Below are positions 11,010-26,900 of a DNA stretch of 64,000 bases, in pieces (positions within the stretch are counted from its first letter, which is position 1; every line of letters starts with the position of its first letter). The notes beneath the pieces are model-generated. The model was given only the letters and a program-made list of their open reading frames with translations. It was not told the DNA's origin and ran no database searches. The stretch is from NCBI RefSeq assembly GCF_021917145.1, contig NC_061074.1, positions 6,730,017-6,794,016 on the forward strand. Direction: 5' to 3'. The position numbers and the translations under genes were made by a program. Source of the stretch: Hypomesus transpacificus (lineage: Eukaryota; Chordata; Actinopteri; Osmeriformes; Osmeridae).

Positions 11010-11781
11010 GTTTGAAGGCGGAAATTGTTTGAGTAAGTGGAGGCGGGAAAAAACATTAAACAACGAATCAAAATTAGATAGGGGATGAAGTGTGACCAAA
11101 ATCAGTTTATTTATTTAATATATTTCAGTTCATGTTGACAGTTTTCTGTTTTAACTTTAATATTAAATGTAGGAAATACAATATTCATCCGAATAATCTT
11201 TTACACTAAATTAAAACACAAGCGCGTTTGAAATAAATCGTCACGTCCGTTTTACGGCCAAAGATTGGCCAATGAAATAAGCGGTAGCATTGCGTTGCGG
11301 TAATGCGGCTTCGTTCGCTGTGTAAAGTGGGGCCGAGCAAAGTCGGAATGCTAAGTACATCTCTCGCTTTCCGCTTTTTAACATGTTTTTAAAGATACAT
11401 TTGTATGCCATATTTAATCTGGGATAGTGCAAAACGAGATCGACCTGGTTGATGCTTTTATAGAAGTGTGTGATTTTGCAGATCCAGCCAGCTAGCGGGC
11501 TGTCTCGTGTTGTTGTTATATGCATGGGGCTGACAAGAGACCCTTGAGCCGTGATGCGCTCGGTACCGGAGGCCGGATTCACTCACAGCAGGACAGGGAA
11601 GGTGTACCGAAGGTATCGGGGTGCGAGACACACGGATGGCAACTGTACGACCAACTGTATCGTCCTTCTTGAGTGATCGTAAAGAGACGGGCTTCTGGTC
11701 ACAGAGTGGCTGACGAAGCGGCCCGTGTTCCAGTCTAACCACTCAGGGACAGAGGAGAACGAAGGGAGGTTCAAACTTAAG
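11010..11781. promoter_or_regulatory. Shared divergent promoter interval and 5' noncoding exon of the kelch gene
   Basis: sars2 translation starts at 11009 on the minus strand and the kelch gene is read on the plus strand, so their 5' ends face away from each other. The region 11230-11370 has several CG dinucleotides and probably contains the core promoter. A plus-strand noncoding exon appears to end at AACTTAAG|GTAATT (donor after 11781) and to join the acceptor immediately before the kelch ATG at 12159. Transcription starts are inferred, not seen. Confidence 0.45.
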
Positions 11782-12158
11782 GTAATTGCAACATTTGACT
11801 GATACATATCGTGATAATGTGTCTGCAACCATATAACTGTTCCAACTTAGACTCAGGGACGAGATGGGCTAAAAGTGCTGACTTAGTTACAGTCAACAAA
11901 AATAACTATTTGAGTCATACAGCCCAAGGCAGTGAACTCTTCTTACTATTGGAGTCACTATGTTTGGTAGCTGAGATTATTATAAGTGTTTCTCAGGATG
12001 TCAGGCCTGTAATCAATATGTATTCTCCTCTTTTTTATAAGGGGGGGCTGGGGTTCACACAAATACCAAGTGTCTGATTCTATTGCAATTATAGATTACA
12101 GATAGACCTTTAAACTTTGTAACACACTTTGTAAACAGACTGTTTTTGTCTGTGTCAG

Positions 12159-14558
12159 ATGAGCACCCTGCGGGGGGGTACAGTGACCTGGCGACCCCAG
12201 CCGTGGCAGGATGGTGATGGGGGAGGCGGGGAGCCTCTATCAGACAGTGACTCGGAGGAAGAAGACTTCCCCGATGACAGCACCACCCCTCTGGGAGACT
12301 ATGTTACTCATGGTGAGGGGGACGGACGACTTGTTATCTTACCATTTGTAGCAATTATTCAACTTGATTAATGATTTAACTTTATTTCCATTCCTCCCCC
12401 CCCGTCTCTCTCTTCCAGGGTTGAAGCAGCTACTAGATGCTCAACAGCTGTGTGATGTTACACTCCTTGTAGAGGGAAAGAGGTTTATGTGTCACAGGTA
12501 CGTTTCTAATACGTCTCTTTCTATCTCTCTGTTTCTCTCTCTCTTTTCCATTATTCCTGTGCCCAAATTAACCACCTGACTCCTTCCTCCTACTCCCTCT
12601 TTCCCCCCCCCCTCTCCTGTCCTCTCCTCCAGGGTTCTCCTGGCAGCAGTAAGCCCATACTTCAGAGCCATGTTTACCAGCCCATTGGTTGAGTCCCGCC
12701 TTACTGAAATCCGATTGGAGGAGGTCACGCCATCTGTCATGGAGACAGTCATCCAATTCGTCTACACTGGGGAGGCTGGGCTGTCCTTGGACACAGCCGA
12801 GGACCTGTTTGTGGCAGCCAATCGTCTTCAAGTGATGCCACTGCAAGACCTGTGCTCCAGGTAACCATGGTCATAGTTACTTGGTGACAAGTCTGTTCTG
12901 CCACTGGTGAAGTCAGTAGGAGTATTTATTTTGACAAGATATGATCACCAAAGTTGGTTTGATGTTGTCTGTGTAGGTTTTTGTTTGAACACCTGTCTGT
13001 GGACAACTGTCTGGGGATGTACTCCCTGGCACGGTCTCATCACGACCAGCTACTGCTCCGCGCCTCCCTCCGCCTGGTTGCCCAGCACTTCCCCCGGGTC
13101 GCTCGCCACAAGGATTTCCTGCTCCTGGATCCAGGAACTCTGGGCAGTCTTCTGGGCTCCGACCGGCTGGGCGTAGACTCAGAGGCCGAGGTGTACGACG
13201 CGGCGCGCCGCTGGGCAGAGCACAGGCCCCTGGAGCGCTACGCACACATGCCGGCACTACTTCACCATCTCCGTCCAGGGCTGCTGTCTCAGGAGGAGGC
13301 CCAGAGGCTGAGGCAAGAGCTGGGGCCGGCGGCCCCGAGCGGGGGCCTGGGCCTGGGAGGTCCCTTGAGACCCAGGGAGGGCATGTTCGAGAAGAAGATC
13401 GTGTGTGTGGACCTAAAGCCTCGCGAGGATGAGTCCTTGTCGGAGAGAGATTTCACCGTGGACTGTTTTGACCCCCGCACAGGGAAGTGGGAGAAGCTGG
13501 CGTCCCTGGGCTCGCTGCTTTGCCCGGGCTGCACGGCCGTGGGAGGCCGTCTGTTTGTGGCGGGGGGGATCCTCCGGGGGGGGTCGGTGTCATCCTCGGT
13601 CCACGAGTACGACGCAGTGTTGGACCGGTGGCTGGAGCGGCCTCCTATGGGCCATCCCCGGGCCATGCTGGGGCTGCTGGGCTGCGGGGGGGCCCTGTAC
13701 GCCCTGGGCGGGTGCAACCGCTCCGCCCTGCTGGACTCCTGCGAGACCCTGGACCTGGCCTCCCTCTGCTGGTCCCCCGGCCCCCGCCTGCCCCTCCCCC
13801 TGCGCTCCTTCGCCTGCGCCGCCCTCCGCGGCCGTATCTACCTGCTGGGCGGAGCCACGCTGGAGCAGAACCGAGCGGTGGTGCACGCGGGCGTGCTCAT
13901 CTACCACACGCTGACGGACTCCTGGAGCCGTGTGGCGCTCGACTCCGGCGCCACCTGCCTGGCCGGAGGAGTGGCGGTGCGGGGGGGTGTCTGTGCCATC
14001 GGCGGGTACATGAGGGACGCCACCAAGTTCCTGGATGGAAACTACACCCACCTGGAGCCGCTCGACGCCACGGGCCGCGTGCTGTTCTTCAGGGAGGGGA
14101 GGGGCTCCGGGGTGGAGCGTGAGGTGGCGGGGGCGGTGCTAGCAGAGAGGGGTGGGGCTGGTGGGGGCAGTGACCGCGCCCCCAGCCCCGTGGTGTTCCC
14201 TGGGTTACCACGGAGGATCGCAGCAGGGGGCGTGGCCAGGTGGAAGAGGCGGATCTACGTGCTGGGCGGGGAGAACGGGTCGAGGTTCTACGACAGCGTG
14301 TATTGCTGGAAGCCCGGCTGGAGGAGCTGGGTCCAGAGGCGGGAGAAACTACCAGGAGACACGGGGGGGGTCAGCCAGTTCGGATGTACCACTCTGAAGT
14401 TCCCCAAGAAAGCCATCCTGTCCAGACTGAGGCTGGCGCGGGACGACTGTAAGAATGACGACGATGACGACGAAGACGACGAAGATGATGACGATGATGA
14501 TGACGAGGACGATGATGATGAGACTGGCACGGACCAATCGAGTTGGACTAAGAAATGA
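12159..14558 (+). CDS. BTB-BACK-kelch protein with Asp-rich C-terminus
   Basis: Four coding exons (12159-12312, 12419-12497, 12633-12860, 12977-14558) with matching phases give about 680 aa. The acceptor AG directly precedes the ATG. An acidic N-terminal segment is followed by a BTB domain from about residue 52 (LCDVTLLVEGKRFMCHR, AAVSPYFRAMF), a BACK domain (FLFEHLSVDNCLGMYSLARSH), and kelch repeats from about residue 315 with GG pairs (LFVAGG, LYALGG, IYLLGG, VCAIGG, IYVLGG). Such proteins are usually substrate adaptors for CUL3 ubiquitin ligases. The large last exon is very GC-rich, unlike its neighbours. After GVSQFGCTTLKFPKK the protein continues into an Asp/Glu run (about residues 648-670). 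The family is clear, but I could not assign the orthologue among KLHL/KBTBD members, so no symbol is given. Confidence 0.88.
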
Positions 14559-15770
14559 TGGCAACACATCAGGGGGCTTGAACCTTGAAAGCTTGAAACA
14601 GACAGACAGGCACACAGAGAGTGGGCATTCCCATCTGAATGTAACCAGCCACAGTTTGCTACAATAACAAACCAACAGCAACAGCATTCATCATGTCCTT
14701 CACCATTATCAGTTTGGGAAGGAACCTCCTTGAATGTATTAAAGATACCTACTGGATGTAGCCTACCAGAGGTATTCATGGTCATTCGTGAATTTTTAGA
14801 TGTTTTTAAACGTTTTAAGTCGTCCCTCAGTGAGATGGTGGTGGATCTTGGGGGAGGTGGGATAGTGGGAAGCCTGTCCTTATTGCACATGTCCTCTCAA
14901 GCTCAGTCTGCCTCTGGAAGAATGAATTGACTGTAAATTGTGTTTGAATGAATGCAACATGCAAAGTGTTTCGCTTATTTATTTGAATGGGGATGACGAG
15001 GCGTTTGGAGTGGTCTAGAACTTGACCTTTCTATCCTGAATATGATCGATTGATCTGATTAAAATCAACAAAGGATTGCTTTGTGATGTCACTGTGAACT
15101 TTAACCCTCGTCTGCCCTAAGCGCTCATCAAATCAAATTGGAGTATCTCAGAGGAGGTACTCCTTTTTTTTTTTAACCTTTTTTTTTGTTTTACTTTTTT
15201 TGTGCCCATTCTCCCCCCTGCGCACCAAAACACAACTTGTGCCTGAAACATAAGTAGTAAGGTTTGATTTCCTTTGAATATCATTCATCAGTTACTTGGT
15301 AAAAAAAAAACCACAGCTCTAACACAGGAAAATCTGATCTGTAAACTGTCAGTCTGTTTACTCGCACAGATTTTAAATGTGTTTTTACCCCGTCCCTCTA
15401 TTGAGTTATGTGTAATAGTGTGCCTGTGTGTGTGTGACTGTGGGAGACAGACTGTCGATTTGAAATGTTTGTAACGCTAAAATACACTTACCACCCTCAC
15501 CCTTTCCCACAAGGAAAAATGTGATGTACGTTTTTTAACTGAAAGGCAAATGGATATTTTGATGACAGCCAAGCTATCAAACGATTAAAGGAATGTTTGC
15601 TTAAAAGTCGTTTTCATCCTCATTATTCTCCTGACACAAATGTGAAAATCTCCTAATAGATTATTCATTGGAGTCATTTAGTTACGTCAAGCTCCTCAGA
15701 AGCTTCTGTTGGAGAATTCTGAACTGGTTAACTATTACATTCTCTAATAAAACTCTGGTTCAGCATGTTA
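14559..15770 (+). other. 3' UTR of the kelch gene
   Basis: A noncoding AT-rich stretch after the kelch stop. AATAAA at 15746-15751 is the best poly(A) signal, giving a 3' UTR of about 1.2 kb. The next gene's start codon is only 130 bases further on, so the two tandem genes are tightly packed. T-runs occur near 15164 and 15180. Confidence 0.55.
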
Positions 15771-15898
15771 ATGGTCAAAGGTTCGGCCCACCGGCTTGTC
15801 TCTCCACAGTCTCACTTTGAGAAGTAGAGAGAGGTGGCTCATCAGGTTTTCCAGGGGAAGTTTCTGTAACATCATAGATCAGGTGTTCTGCTTTGAAC

Positions 15899-20133
<4,235 letters not shown>

Positions 20134-20362
20134 AGCACAGAGGGCTTTTCTCAACCGGTTCTAGACCAGAAACACTGATAAATTAAAACCTGTAATAATC
20201 TAGATTAGCCTTTCTGGCTGTAGTAACTGTAGAAACTATAAAAACATGTTTATGATAGGTTTGTTGCTTTGAGCAGTTTTATATCCCATGTATTCCCCCC
20301 ATCTGAATACTGGAGGAGTAAATCTACTGCCCTCTAGTGGGGATCATGTGACAGAACACCGT

Positions 20363-20368
20363 AATAAA
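20363..20368 (+). terminator. slc5a2: Candidate poly(A) signal of slc5a2
   Basis: AATAAA about 230 bases after the slc5a2 stop. A second AAATAAAT occurs near 20451. slc5a2 and fbxo46 converge tail to tail, with about 250 bases between their likely poly(A) signals and no gene in the gap. Confidence 0.6.
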
Positions 20369-20599
20369 AGCATTGTTGTGAAGTCTTGAATCAGCTTCTG
20401 TTGAACATGGAGAAACGCTGACAAAGGAAGAATGTACCTGTTACCTCACCCAAATAAATCCATGCGATCAAGACAGTAAACCGTAATTATCGATTCTTCG
20501 CTCAAATTTGACTAGTTTTACAGTCAGAGCCACTGCCTGCAGCACGGCAACACAGCAGCACGGCAACACAGCAGCACTCATCGGTAATCAGACAAGGAG

Positions 20600-21842
20600 T
20601 CTAGAGCCCAGTTTCAATCACATTTTATTTGAGAAGCAGATATTCCTCATTAGCACTGTACAAGCCTGACCCTACCATGGCAACCACAGAGCGACAGACA
20701 GGCCAGAAAATGACAGGCAGACTAATAAACGTCTGGGTGGTCTCGCAAGTCCATTACAGTTTAGACCCAGTTTGTTTCCCCAGGCACTGTCAGACAGACA
20801 GATCTCCCCTTGACCAGATGGACAGAAACATGGCTGACTCTACGTTGGTTTTTTCAGTCGTTATTTGTGGCTCGTTTTCCAGTCAGTCTGCAGAGAGGGA
20901 GGGGGGGCTGTGAGAAGTGTGTGGGAGGGCCTTTGACCAGGGTGGAGGGGACGGGGGCTAGGGGGGTTAAGGCGGGGGGTGGGGTTAAGGCTGGAAGCTG
21001 GTGTAACTGAGTTTCTATGGTCCATGGTTTCTTCTCTCACACTTTAGAGAGAGGAGAAGAGGAGAGGTAGGGGGGACATGTTGAGAAAGAGGTGAAGACA
21101 GGTCAAGAGAGACAGAGGATCGATATAAACATGAATGATCTGGAAGGGTGATAACAGAGAACACAGTCCTCAAAACAACAGCAAACATTCTTTCACACAA
21201 CAAAAAAACCAACCCCACAAAAATAGATAAACAAGCAAGTCGTCAATCAAACCGCAGTTCATACAAAGTGACATCAGGCCGCCGTAAAGTGACATCAAAT
21301 TGTTCTTTTTAGTTTTCATTCTTCACAGCTCCCCCCCCCCCCCCCCCCCCCCCCCCCGGCCCCAAAGTGTCTCAAGTTCTCATTCGTTAAACCCAATTCC
21401 CCGTCTCCCTTGACAACAGGGAAGCAGTCCTCGGGGCTGCAGAGTGGTCAGCAAGACTGGGGTCTGCTCCAATCAGATGGCTATGATAGAACTGTCTGTG
21501 ACCAATAGGCAGGGAGAGAGAGAGAGGTCAGTGAGTCAGCAGCATAGGTCCTCTCCTCCAGCAGTCCCTCCAGAAGCAGACCTGCACTGGGGGGTTTACA
21601 CAATGTTGGAGCAACATCGGGGGGTCTGAAGTGTCCTATCACAACTAGCCAGCAGGCTGGGGAGCAGAGAACGGGGGAGGGGATGAAAGAGGACAGGTGA
21701 GCAACCTCCCTCCCCCACCACCCCACCCATGGCTGGTGACTGCCCCCCCCAGGATAGAGTAGGAGGTGCAAGAAGGAAAGAGAGAGAGAGAGAGAGAGGG
21801 CAGTAACAGAAGGGTGAGTGCATCCTCCCCTCTCTCAACCCC
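20600..21842 (-). other. fbxo46: 3' UTR of fbxo46
   Basis: About 1.2 kb of noncoding sequence downstream of the fbxo46 stop on the minus strand. AATAAA on the minus strand (TTTATT at 20624-20629) is a good poly(A) signal. The UTR contains a C27 run (G27 in the mRNA). Confidence 0.6.
21331..21357. repeat. C27 homopolymer (G27 on the fbxo46 mRNA strand)
   Basis: An uninterrupted run of 27 C, followed by GGCCCC, inside the fbxo46 3' UTR. Its exact length may be affected by sequencing or assembly. Confidence 0.9.
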
Positions 21843-23993
21843 CTACCTTCCATCCTCCCTCTTGGCCCTGGTCTGCACCAACTCACACGGCTGCACCCAG
21901 TTGTTGTCGTGGAGACCCACCCGGCAACCGGGCGTGTCCTTGTCGGTGCGCCGGCAGCACATCCAATAGGATCGTCCGTAAGGCAGGTCGTGGTGGTAAG
22001 GTTTGGTGTGCCAGCGACACAGGGACACGTCGCCCCTCTGGAACTGCCGCTTGCACTGCTTGCAGGGGTCGTCCCGGTACAGCGGGTCCTGGTTCCAGCG
22101 CGAGTCGGTGGCTCGCACGCCATACATTTCGATTAGGGCCTTGAAGTCATGGCAGGTGCACTTGAGAGCGGCAAGGGCGCGGGTGGGCAGGTAGGAGAAG
22201 ATGTTGACCAGGATGTGGTCGGGCAGTAGCAGCATGTACTGGCGGGGCTCCAGCAAACGCTGGATCTGGAAACGGATCTCCAAGAAGTCGTGCGACACGT
22301 GACGGTAGAGCCTGCATAGGGAGGGGTCCGAGCAGTCGTCCCCCACCCCTCCACCCCTGCCCAGGGGGGAGTCTGGACGCTCCATAGCCCCCCCTGCTGG
22401 CCCATTGTTATTGGCACAGTCCAAAGAGCACATTCCACTGGTGCTGCCGGTGCCATGCCCCCCATCCTCCTCGCCACCCTGGGGGGGCCCACGAGAGGAC
22501 TGCAGGAAAAACAGCTGTCCTGGGGGAGGGTCCTCGGAGTCGCCGCCAGGGCTGGCTCCGGGGGGCATGGCGAAACACACCGTCTCCTCCTGAACATTCT
22601 CTGTACTGTCCTTCCCGTAGAACACACACTGGTCGACGGCGCCTGTCACCACCACCTCCACATGGAAGCCCGTCACCCTCTCCTGCCCCACGGAGCTCTT
22701 CTTCTCCCCGGGGCAGAGCTCCTGGCTGGGGTCAGGGCTGCTGCAGGCTGGCCTGTCTGGCTCCCCGTGGTCTGTCTTGGGGGGTCCCAGGAGTAGGCTG
22801 GGGTCCCTGGAGGGGCTCACCAGCTGGTAGAGGTCGCAGGTGATCTTCTCTTTGCCCCGGGCCCCCCCCTGCCCCCCCCCGCCGCCACAGCTCATGAACA
22901 TACAGCGAGGCCGCCCGGCAGGTTCAGACTGGGAGCGGGGATCCAGGCTGGACACTCGGAAGGCTATCCTCACCTCTCCTCTCCCGTGGGTGGGGGGGGC
23001 TGCAGTCTCCCTCTCTTTCTCCCGGAAAGAAGAGTCCATCCCCAGGTCCGACCCAGACCCACACCCAGGACCCAGGGTGCTCTCTAGGTTCTGGGACTCA
23101 AAGTGGGCCACGGCCTGGGCCACGCGGCGGGACTCCTGCTGCTCCTGCAGGGAGGGGGGGGAGGAGCTGAGGGGCGAGTGGTGCTGGGGAGAGGGTGTGG
23201 GGTGGCACTCAGAGAGGAAGACCATGGGGCTGGGGTCAGAGACGGAGCCCCTGAGGACAGTGTGTCCCTGGGGGGTCTCTGGGCGGGGGCTGGGACAGGT
23301 CTGCCCCCCCTGGCTCACCATGCTCTGTATAGCCATGGCTGTCCTCTGCTCCACGAGTGCCACCATCTCTGCCACTGACAGCAAGTCCGTCTCACTCACC
23401 CCCCCAGCGGGCACCTCGTCTGGGCTGGAGGGGGCCGAGTCATCGGGGGGGTTCTGGGCTCGGGTGGGGGGGTCGTAGGAGGAGCAGCGCCGGCGACGCT
23501 TGGCCTTAGTGCAGTCGGTGGCCCAGTTACCTTTGACCTTCATGGCGCTGGGTCTGGGAAGGCCCGCCCCGCTGAACTGGTGCGCCACGAAGAAGGCAAT
23601 TTTCTCCTTGGTATTGCCAGGCTTGATGACGTACCAGGTGTCCAGCAGCACGCGGCCGTCTTCCATCACGGCGGCCGAAACAGCGGGAGACTGGGGCGTG
23701 GCCGAGGCAGCGGGAGACTGGGGTGTGGCCGAGGCAGGGTCAGCGACCGGGGGCGTGTTCTCAGAACCGGCATCCTCGTCCTCGTCCTGCCCCTCCAGGC
23801 CGACCCCCCCGCCATCCAACACCCCCTTCCCCCCAGAGGAGTTGGTCTTACATAAGGATGATGCCCCAGGGCCGCCCCCTCCACCCCCGCCCCCGCCGCC
23901 CCCCGTGCCCGCGGTGCGAGGCTTGTTCTGGGAGTAGGTGCTGAAGGGACGGGGGCACCAGAGGCGGATGTGGGAGAAGGTGTCTCTGTCCAT
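21843..23993 (-). CDS. fbxo46: F-box only protein 46
   Basis: Substrate-receptor subunit expected in an SCF (SKP1-CUL1-F-box) ubiquitin ligase. One uninterrupted 716-codon exon, longer than human FBXO46 (about 600 aa). The start is fixed by MDRDTFSHIRLWCPRPFSTYSQNKPR, which matches the vertebrate N-terminus. Conserved blocks follow: GRVLLDTWYVIKPGNTKEK, DLLSVAEMVALVEQR, GEVRIAFRVSS, KITCDLYQLVSPSRD and GFHVEVVVTGAVDQC. The F-box is near residues 590-635 (LPDHILVNIFSYLPTRALAALKCTC), and the C-terminal Cys-rich part has DDPCKQCKRQF, WHTKPYHHDLPYGRSYWMCC and GLHDNNWVQPC. Regions between conserved blocks are low-complexity, with a Gly run near residue 33 and a duplicated nine-residue SATPQSPAA-type unit near residue 90. 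The coding exon is very GC-rich, with several C/G runs. Confidence 0.97.
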   Translation of the reverse strand: MDRDTFSHIRLWCPRPFSTYSQNKPRTAGTGGGGGGGGGGGPGASSLCKTNSSGGKGVLDGGGVGLEGQDEDEDAGSENTPPVADPASATPQSPAASATPQSPAVSAAVMEDGRVLLDTWYVIKPGNTKEKIAFFVAHQFSGAGLPRPSAMKVKGNWATDCTKAKRRRRCSSYDPPTRAQNPPDDSAPSSPDEVPAGGVSETDLLSVAEMVALVEQRTAMAIQSMVSQGGQTCPSPRPETPQGHTVLRGSVSDPSPMVFLSECHPTPSPQHHSPLSSSPPSLQEQQESRRVAQAVAHFESQNLESTLGPGCGSGSDLGMDSSFREKERETAAPPTHGRGEVRIAFRVSSLDPRSQSEPAGRPRCMFMSCGGGGGQGGARGKEKITCDLYQLVSPSRDPSLLLGPPKTDHGEPDRPACSSPDPSQELCPGEKKSSVGQERVTGFHVEVVVTGAVDQCVFYGKDSTENVQEETVCFAMPPGASPGGDSEDPPPGQLFFLQSSRGPPQGGEEDGGHGTGSTSGMCSLDCANNNGPAGGAMERPDSPLGRGGGVGDDCSDPSLCRLYRHVSHDFLEIRFQIQRLLEPRQYMLLLPDHILVNIFSYLPTRALAALKCTCHDFKALIEMYGVRATDSRWNQDPLYRDDPCKQCKRQFQRGDVSLCRWHTKPYHHDLPYGRSYWMCCRRTDKDTPGCRVGLHDNNWVQPCELVQTRAKREDGR

Positions 23994-26900
23994 CAGGGCT
24001 CAGAGGGGGGGCGGGTACATGCCCACACCTAGGCTGGCCCGCGGCCCTGCTACTGGTCCCTCATTCTCTCTCTGTCTGGCTGTCTGCACGGACACCTGGC
24101 ACCTTGGCACTCCAGACCAGTGGGCACAGCCACAGGGGACGGGCATACAATCTGGAGAGAGAGAGAGGAAGGGGGGGAGTAGGGGGAGAAGGGCAGGGAA
24201 AGGGGAATAGATGGAAAAAGAGAGAAGGAGATGGCGATAGAGTTAGATCAGACTCAATCTCTTGAGCCGTATCCCTTCTGGATGGACTGCAGTGTGACTG
24301 GGCAGGCTCCTGCTCACCACAACAAACACTAAAGACTGATTACATATGCAACTGGATCCAAGCACTTTCCCCCGCTCTCTCCTATTCCCTCTCTCTGCTA
24401 ATGGAAGACAGTGATAACAATACTAGACTACAACTTTGCTAATGTACTACCACCTCTTCAACAACAGATTTAGGCTCCAAGACAAGGTCTCAGGAAGACA
24501 GACAGGCCGGTGGACAGACAGACGGACAACTCAACTCAATTAGACCATACGTGAGCTTTACTGTAAGATCAATTCTCTCGCCTTGAAGCCCTCCAATCAA
24601 ATTAGCCAGAGATCTCATTTCAAGCCCAGGGTCTGAGTGTGTCAGCTGAAGGAAGGGATGGGGGAGGGATGGAGTGAGGGAGGGATGAAGGGAAGGATGG
24701 AGAGAGTGAGGGATGAAGGAAAGGATGGGGAGAGAGGGATGAAGGGAGTAAAAGGACTAACGCATCAAATGGATTCTCCCTCGCTGCTCTTCAAAGGGAA
24801 CCTGCCTAAGAGGAGATTACACAGGCCAGAGCCAAACAGAACAGAGAGAGAGTCATGGCAGGCACTGACAGATTGACAGACAGACATGCAAGCAGGTAGA
24901 CAGGCTGCCTAAAGACAGCTGTACAGCTCTTTCACAGTGTCATTTGTAGTAGTTTGGTGTCAGGACAACCAAGATGATCATCAGTATTTATTCACGCAAG
25001 CCCAGGCCTGTGATGTACTGTAAAAGCTTTCTCGTTAAATGTTTCTACCTAGCAACAGACAGTAACAGTGGTCCGGGCCTGTAGCTAGCTAGCTGGCCCA
25101 ATGTCAGTTTTACACTGCTGTCGCTCTCTGGCCTTCGGGTGCACTTTATCTTTCTGGCCAGGTGCACCAGGTGGGTGGAGTTAGTGTTTCAGGACCAAAG
25201 GAATGGTGAAGGGATGCAGACTGTGCCATCATGGTGTGCCAGGCCAGCTCTATCAAATGCCTTCTGTCACCACAAAGCAGCCACAGCTCAGGCAGATTAC
25301 TCCTGTTATACAAGACTCATAGCTACATCTCTCAGTGCACGGCATTCGGTCTCTTCCTCTCCCTTCCCTCTTCATTTTACTGCCTCCCCCCCTTCCTTTC
25401 TCTCTGCCTCTCCCTCATAAAAAAAAGATTGGATGGCGTCAGAGGACACAGTCTGTCAGTCAGTCTGTCCATCCTGGTGACAAACACACACTGCGCTTCC
25501 TGGGGCAGTGTGGACCCGAGTTTGATTGGATGGTTACAGACAGATTCCTATCACAGCATAGCCCTGCCCTGCGCTACAAAGACTGCAGAGTCATGTCAAT
25601 AAAACGTAGGCCAGGTCTTACTAAAGTTTGTTGTGAGAAGAAAAAATATATAATGGAATCCAACTGAGGCTGAAAGCTTGTTGGTAATTCAAAATGTAAC
25701 ATTAAGCAGGGACACATAAAACACTAGCAGCTGGAGAATAAGATCTTCACACCGTATGTTTTCATTTCATATAAGGAATCTCATCCATATACCCATATGA
25801 TCCATCAACCAGGAAGACCAAATGAGAGGAAGTAACATTAAGATGTCGTGTCTTCCTCCAATATGCACTGTTGCCATACTAGAGTAGTCTACTGGTCTTA
25901 AAATAGAAAGAAAGGATGCACAGATGAACCCACACATTTCTGGACAACTAGAGAAAGAGATATGCTCCTGTCCATTGTAGATAAACCACACTACTGGGAC
26001 CAGGCATAGAAATCTGCCTTCATAAAACCTGACCGCTGACATTACCTAACCAATGATCATGCAGTTCTCCCCCCCCCCCCCTTTATCATTATAAACAATT
26101 CCTACAAATGAAGGCTTGGGTTGGGTTTTAAGCTTTTTGCGTAATCCTCCAAATCCTGTCCCGAGCTCAGCACCACAGAAATCCCAGAATGTTGTATGCC
26201 AGACTCAACAGCTTCATCCCATTGGCTCCTTAAGATGTCCTTCAGCTGAACTGCACCAATCCTGGAGGCGGGGCTTTCTCTCCATCAGTGGGACCTGGCT
26301 GGCTAACATCATGCTGATACAGGCTACAAGCTGCTTCCTTCCCACCCTGGCCTCCTCCCACCTGGATATGAGATGGTCTTGTCAATGGGACCTTCTTGGT
26401 CAAACAAAGGTTTCACACAAAACAAATGAAAAAACAATCAACAACAACCTAAAAAGACAGGAGGTCACCAGCAGAATATATTGCTGGTGAAAAGAAAATG
26501 TAGCCCAGTGGACCCCATATGATATTTTGACAATTTAAGAAACCATTAGGTAGCAGCCAGACTGTTCGGAGGGGGTGGGGGTGGCTGGGGCATTCAGAGG
26601 GACATGTTCTCCTCCACCTCCATCCCTCTCCCTTTCAGACACGGTGGAGGGAGGCAGGGGCAGATAAATAAAGGCGTCCGCTGGCCCTCTTTCTGATGGA
26701 CCCCAAGAGACAATACAGCAGGAGCAGCAGGGCCGGCAGGAAAGCCCCCCTCTGCCCAGTCTGGCAGAACAATAGACTGACAGCATCACTCTTCCCTCCC
26801 AGCCCAGAGAACACACACACACCACCGGAGTGCCTTCTGTCATCACAGACAGACGAGGGGGCTAAGTGTTGTTAGGAAGGTCATCTGCGGTCACCTGGTC

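Noticed and set aside
13429-14122. Alternative-frame open frames within the kelch exon
   Set aside because: High GC content leaves shadow frames open; only the 12981-14558 frame has BTB/kelch motifs.
14455-14667. Met/Thr-rich frame over the acidic tract
   Set aside because: Shadow of the Asp/Glu codons in the kelch gene.
26535-26846. Minus-strand open frame of 103 codons in the fbxo46 intron
   Set aside because: No recognised domain, and position in a probable intron; not supported as a gene.
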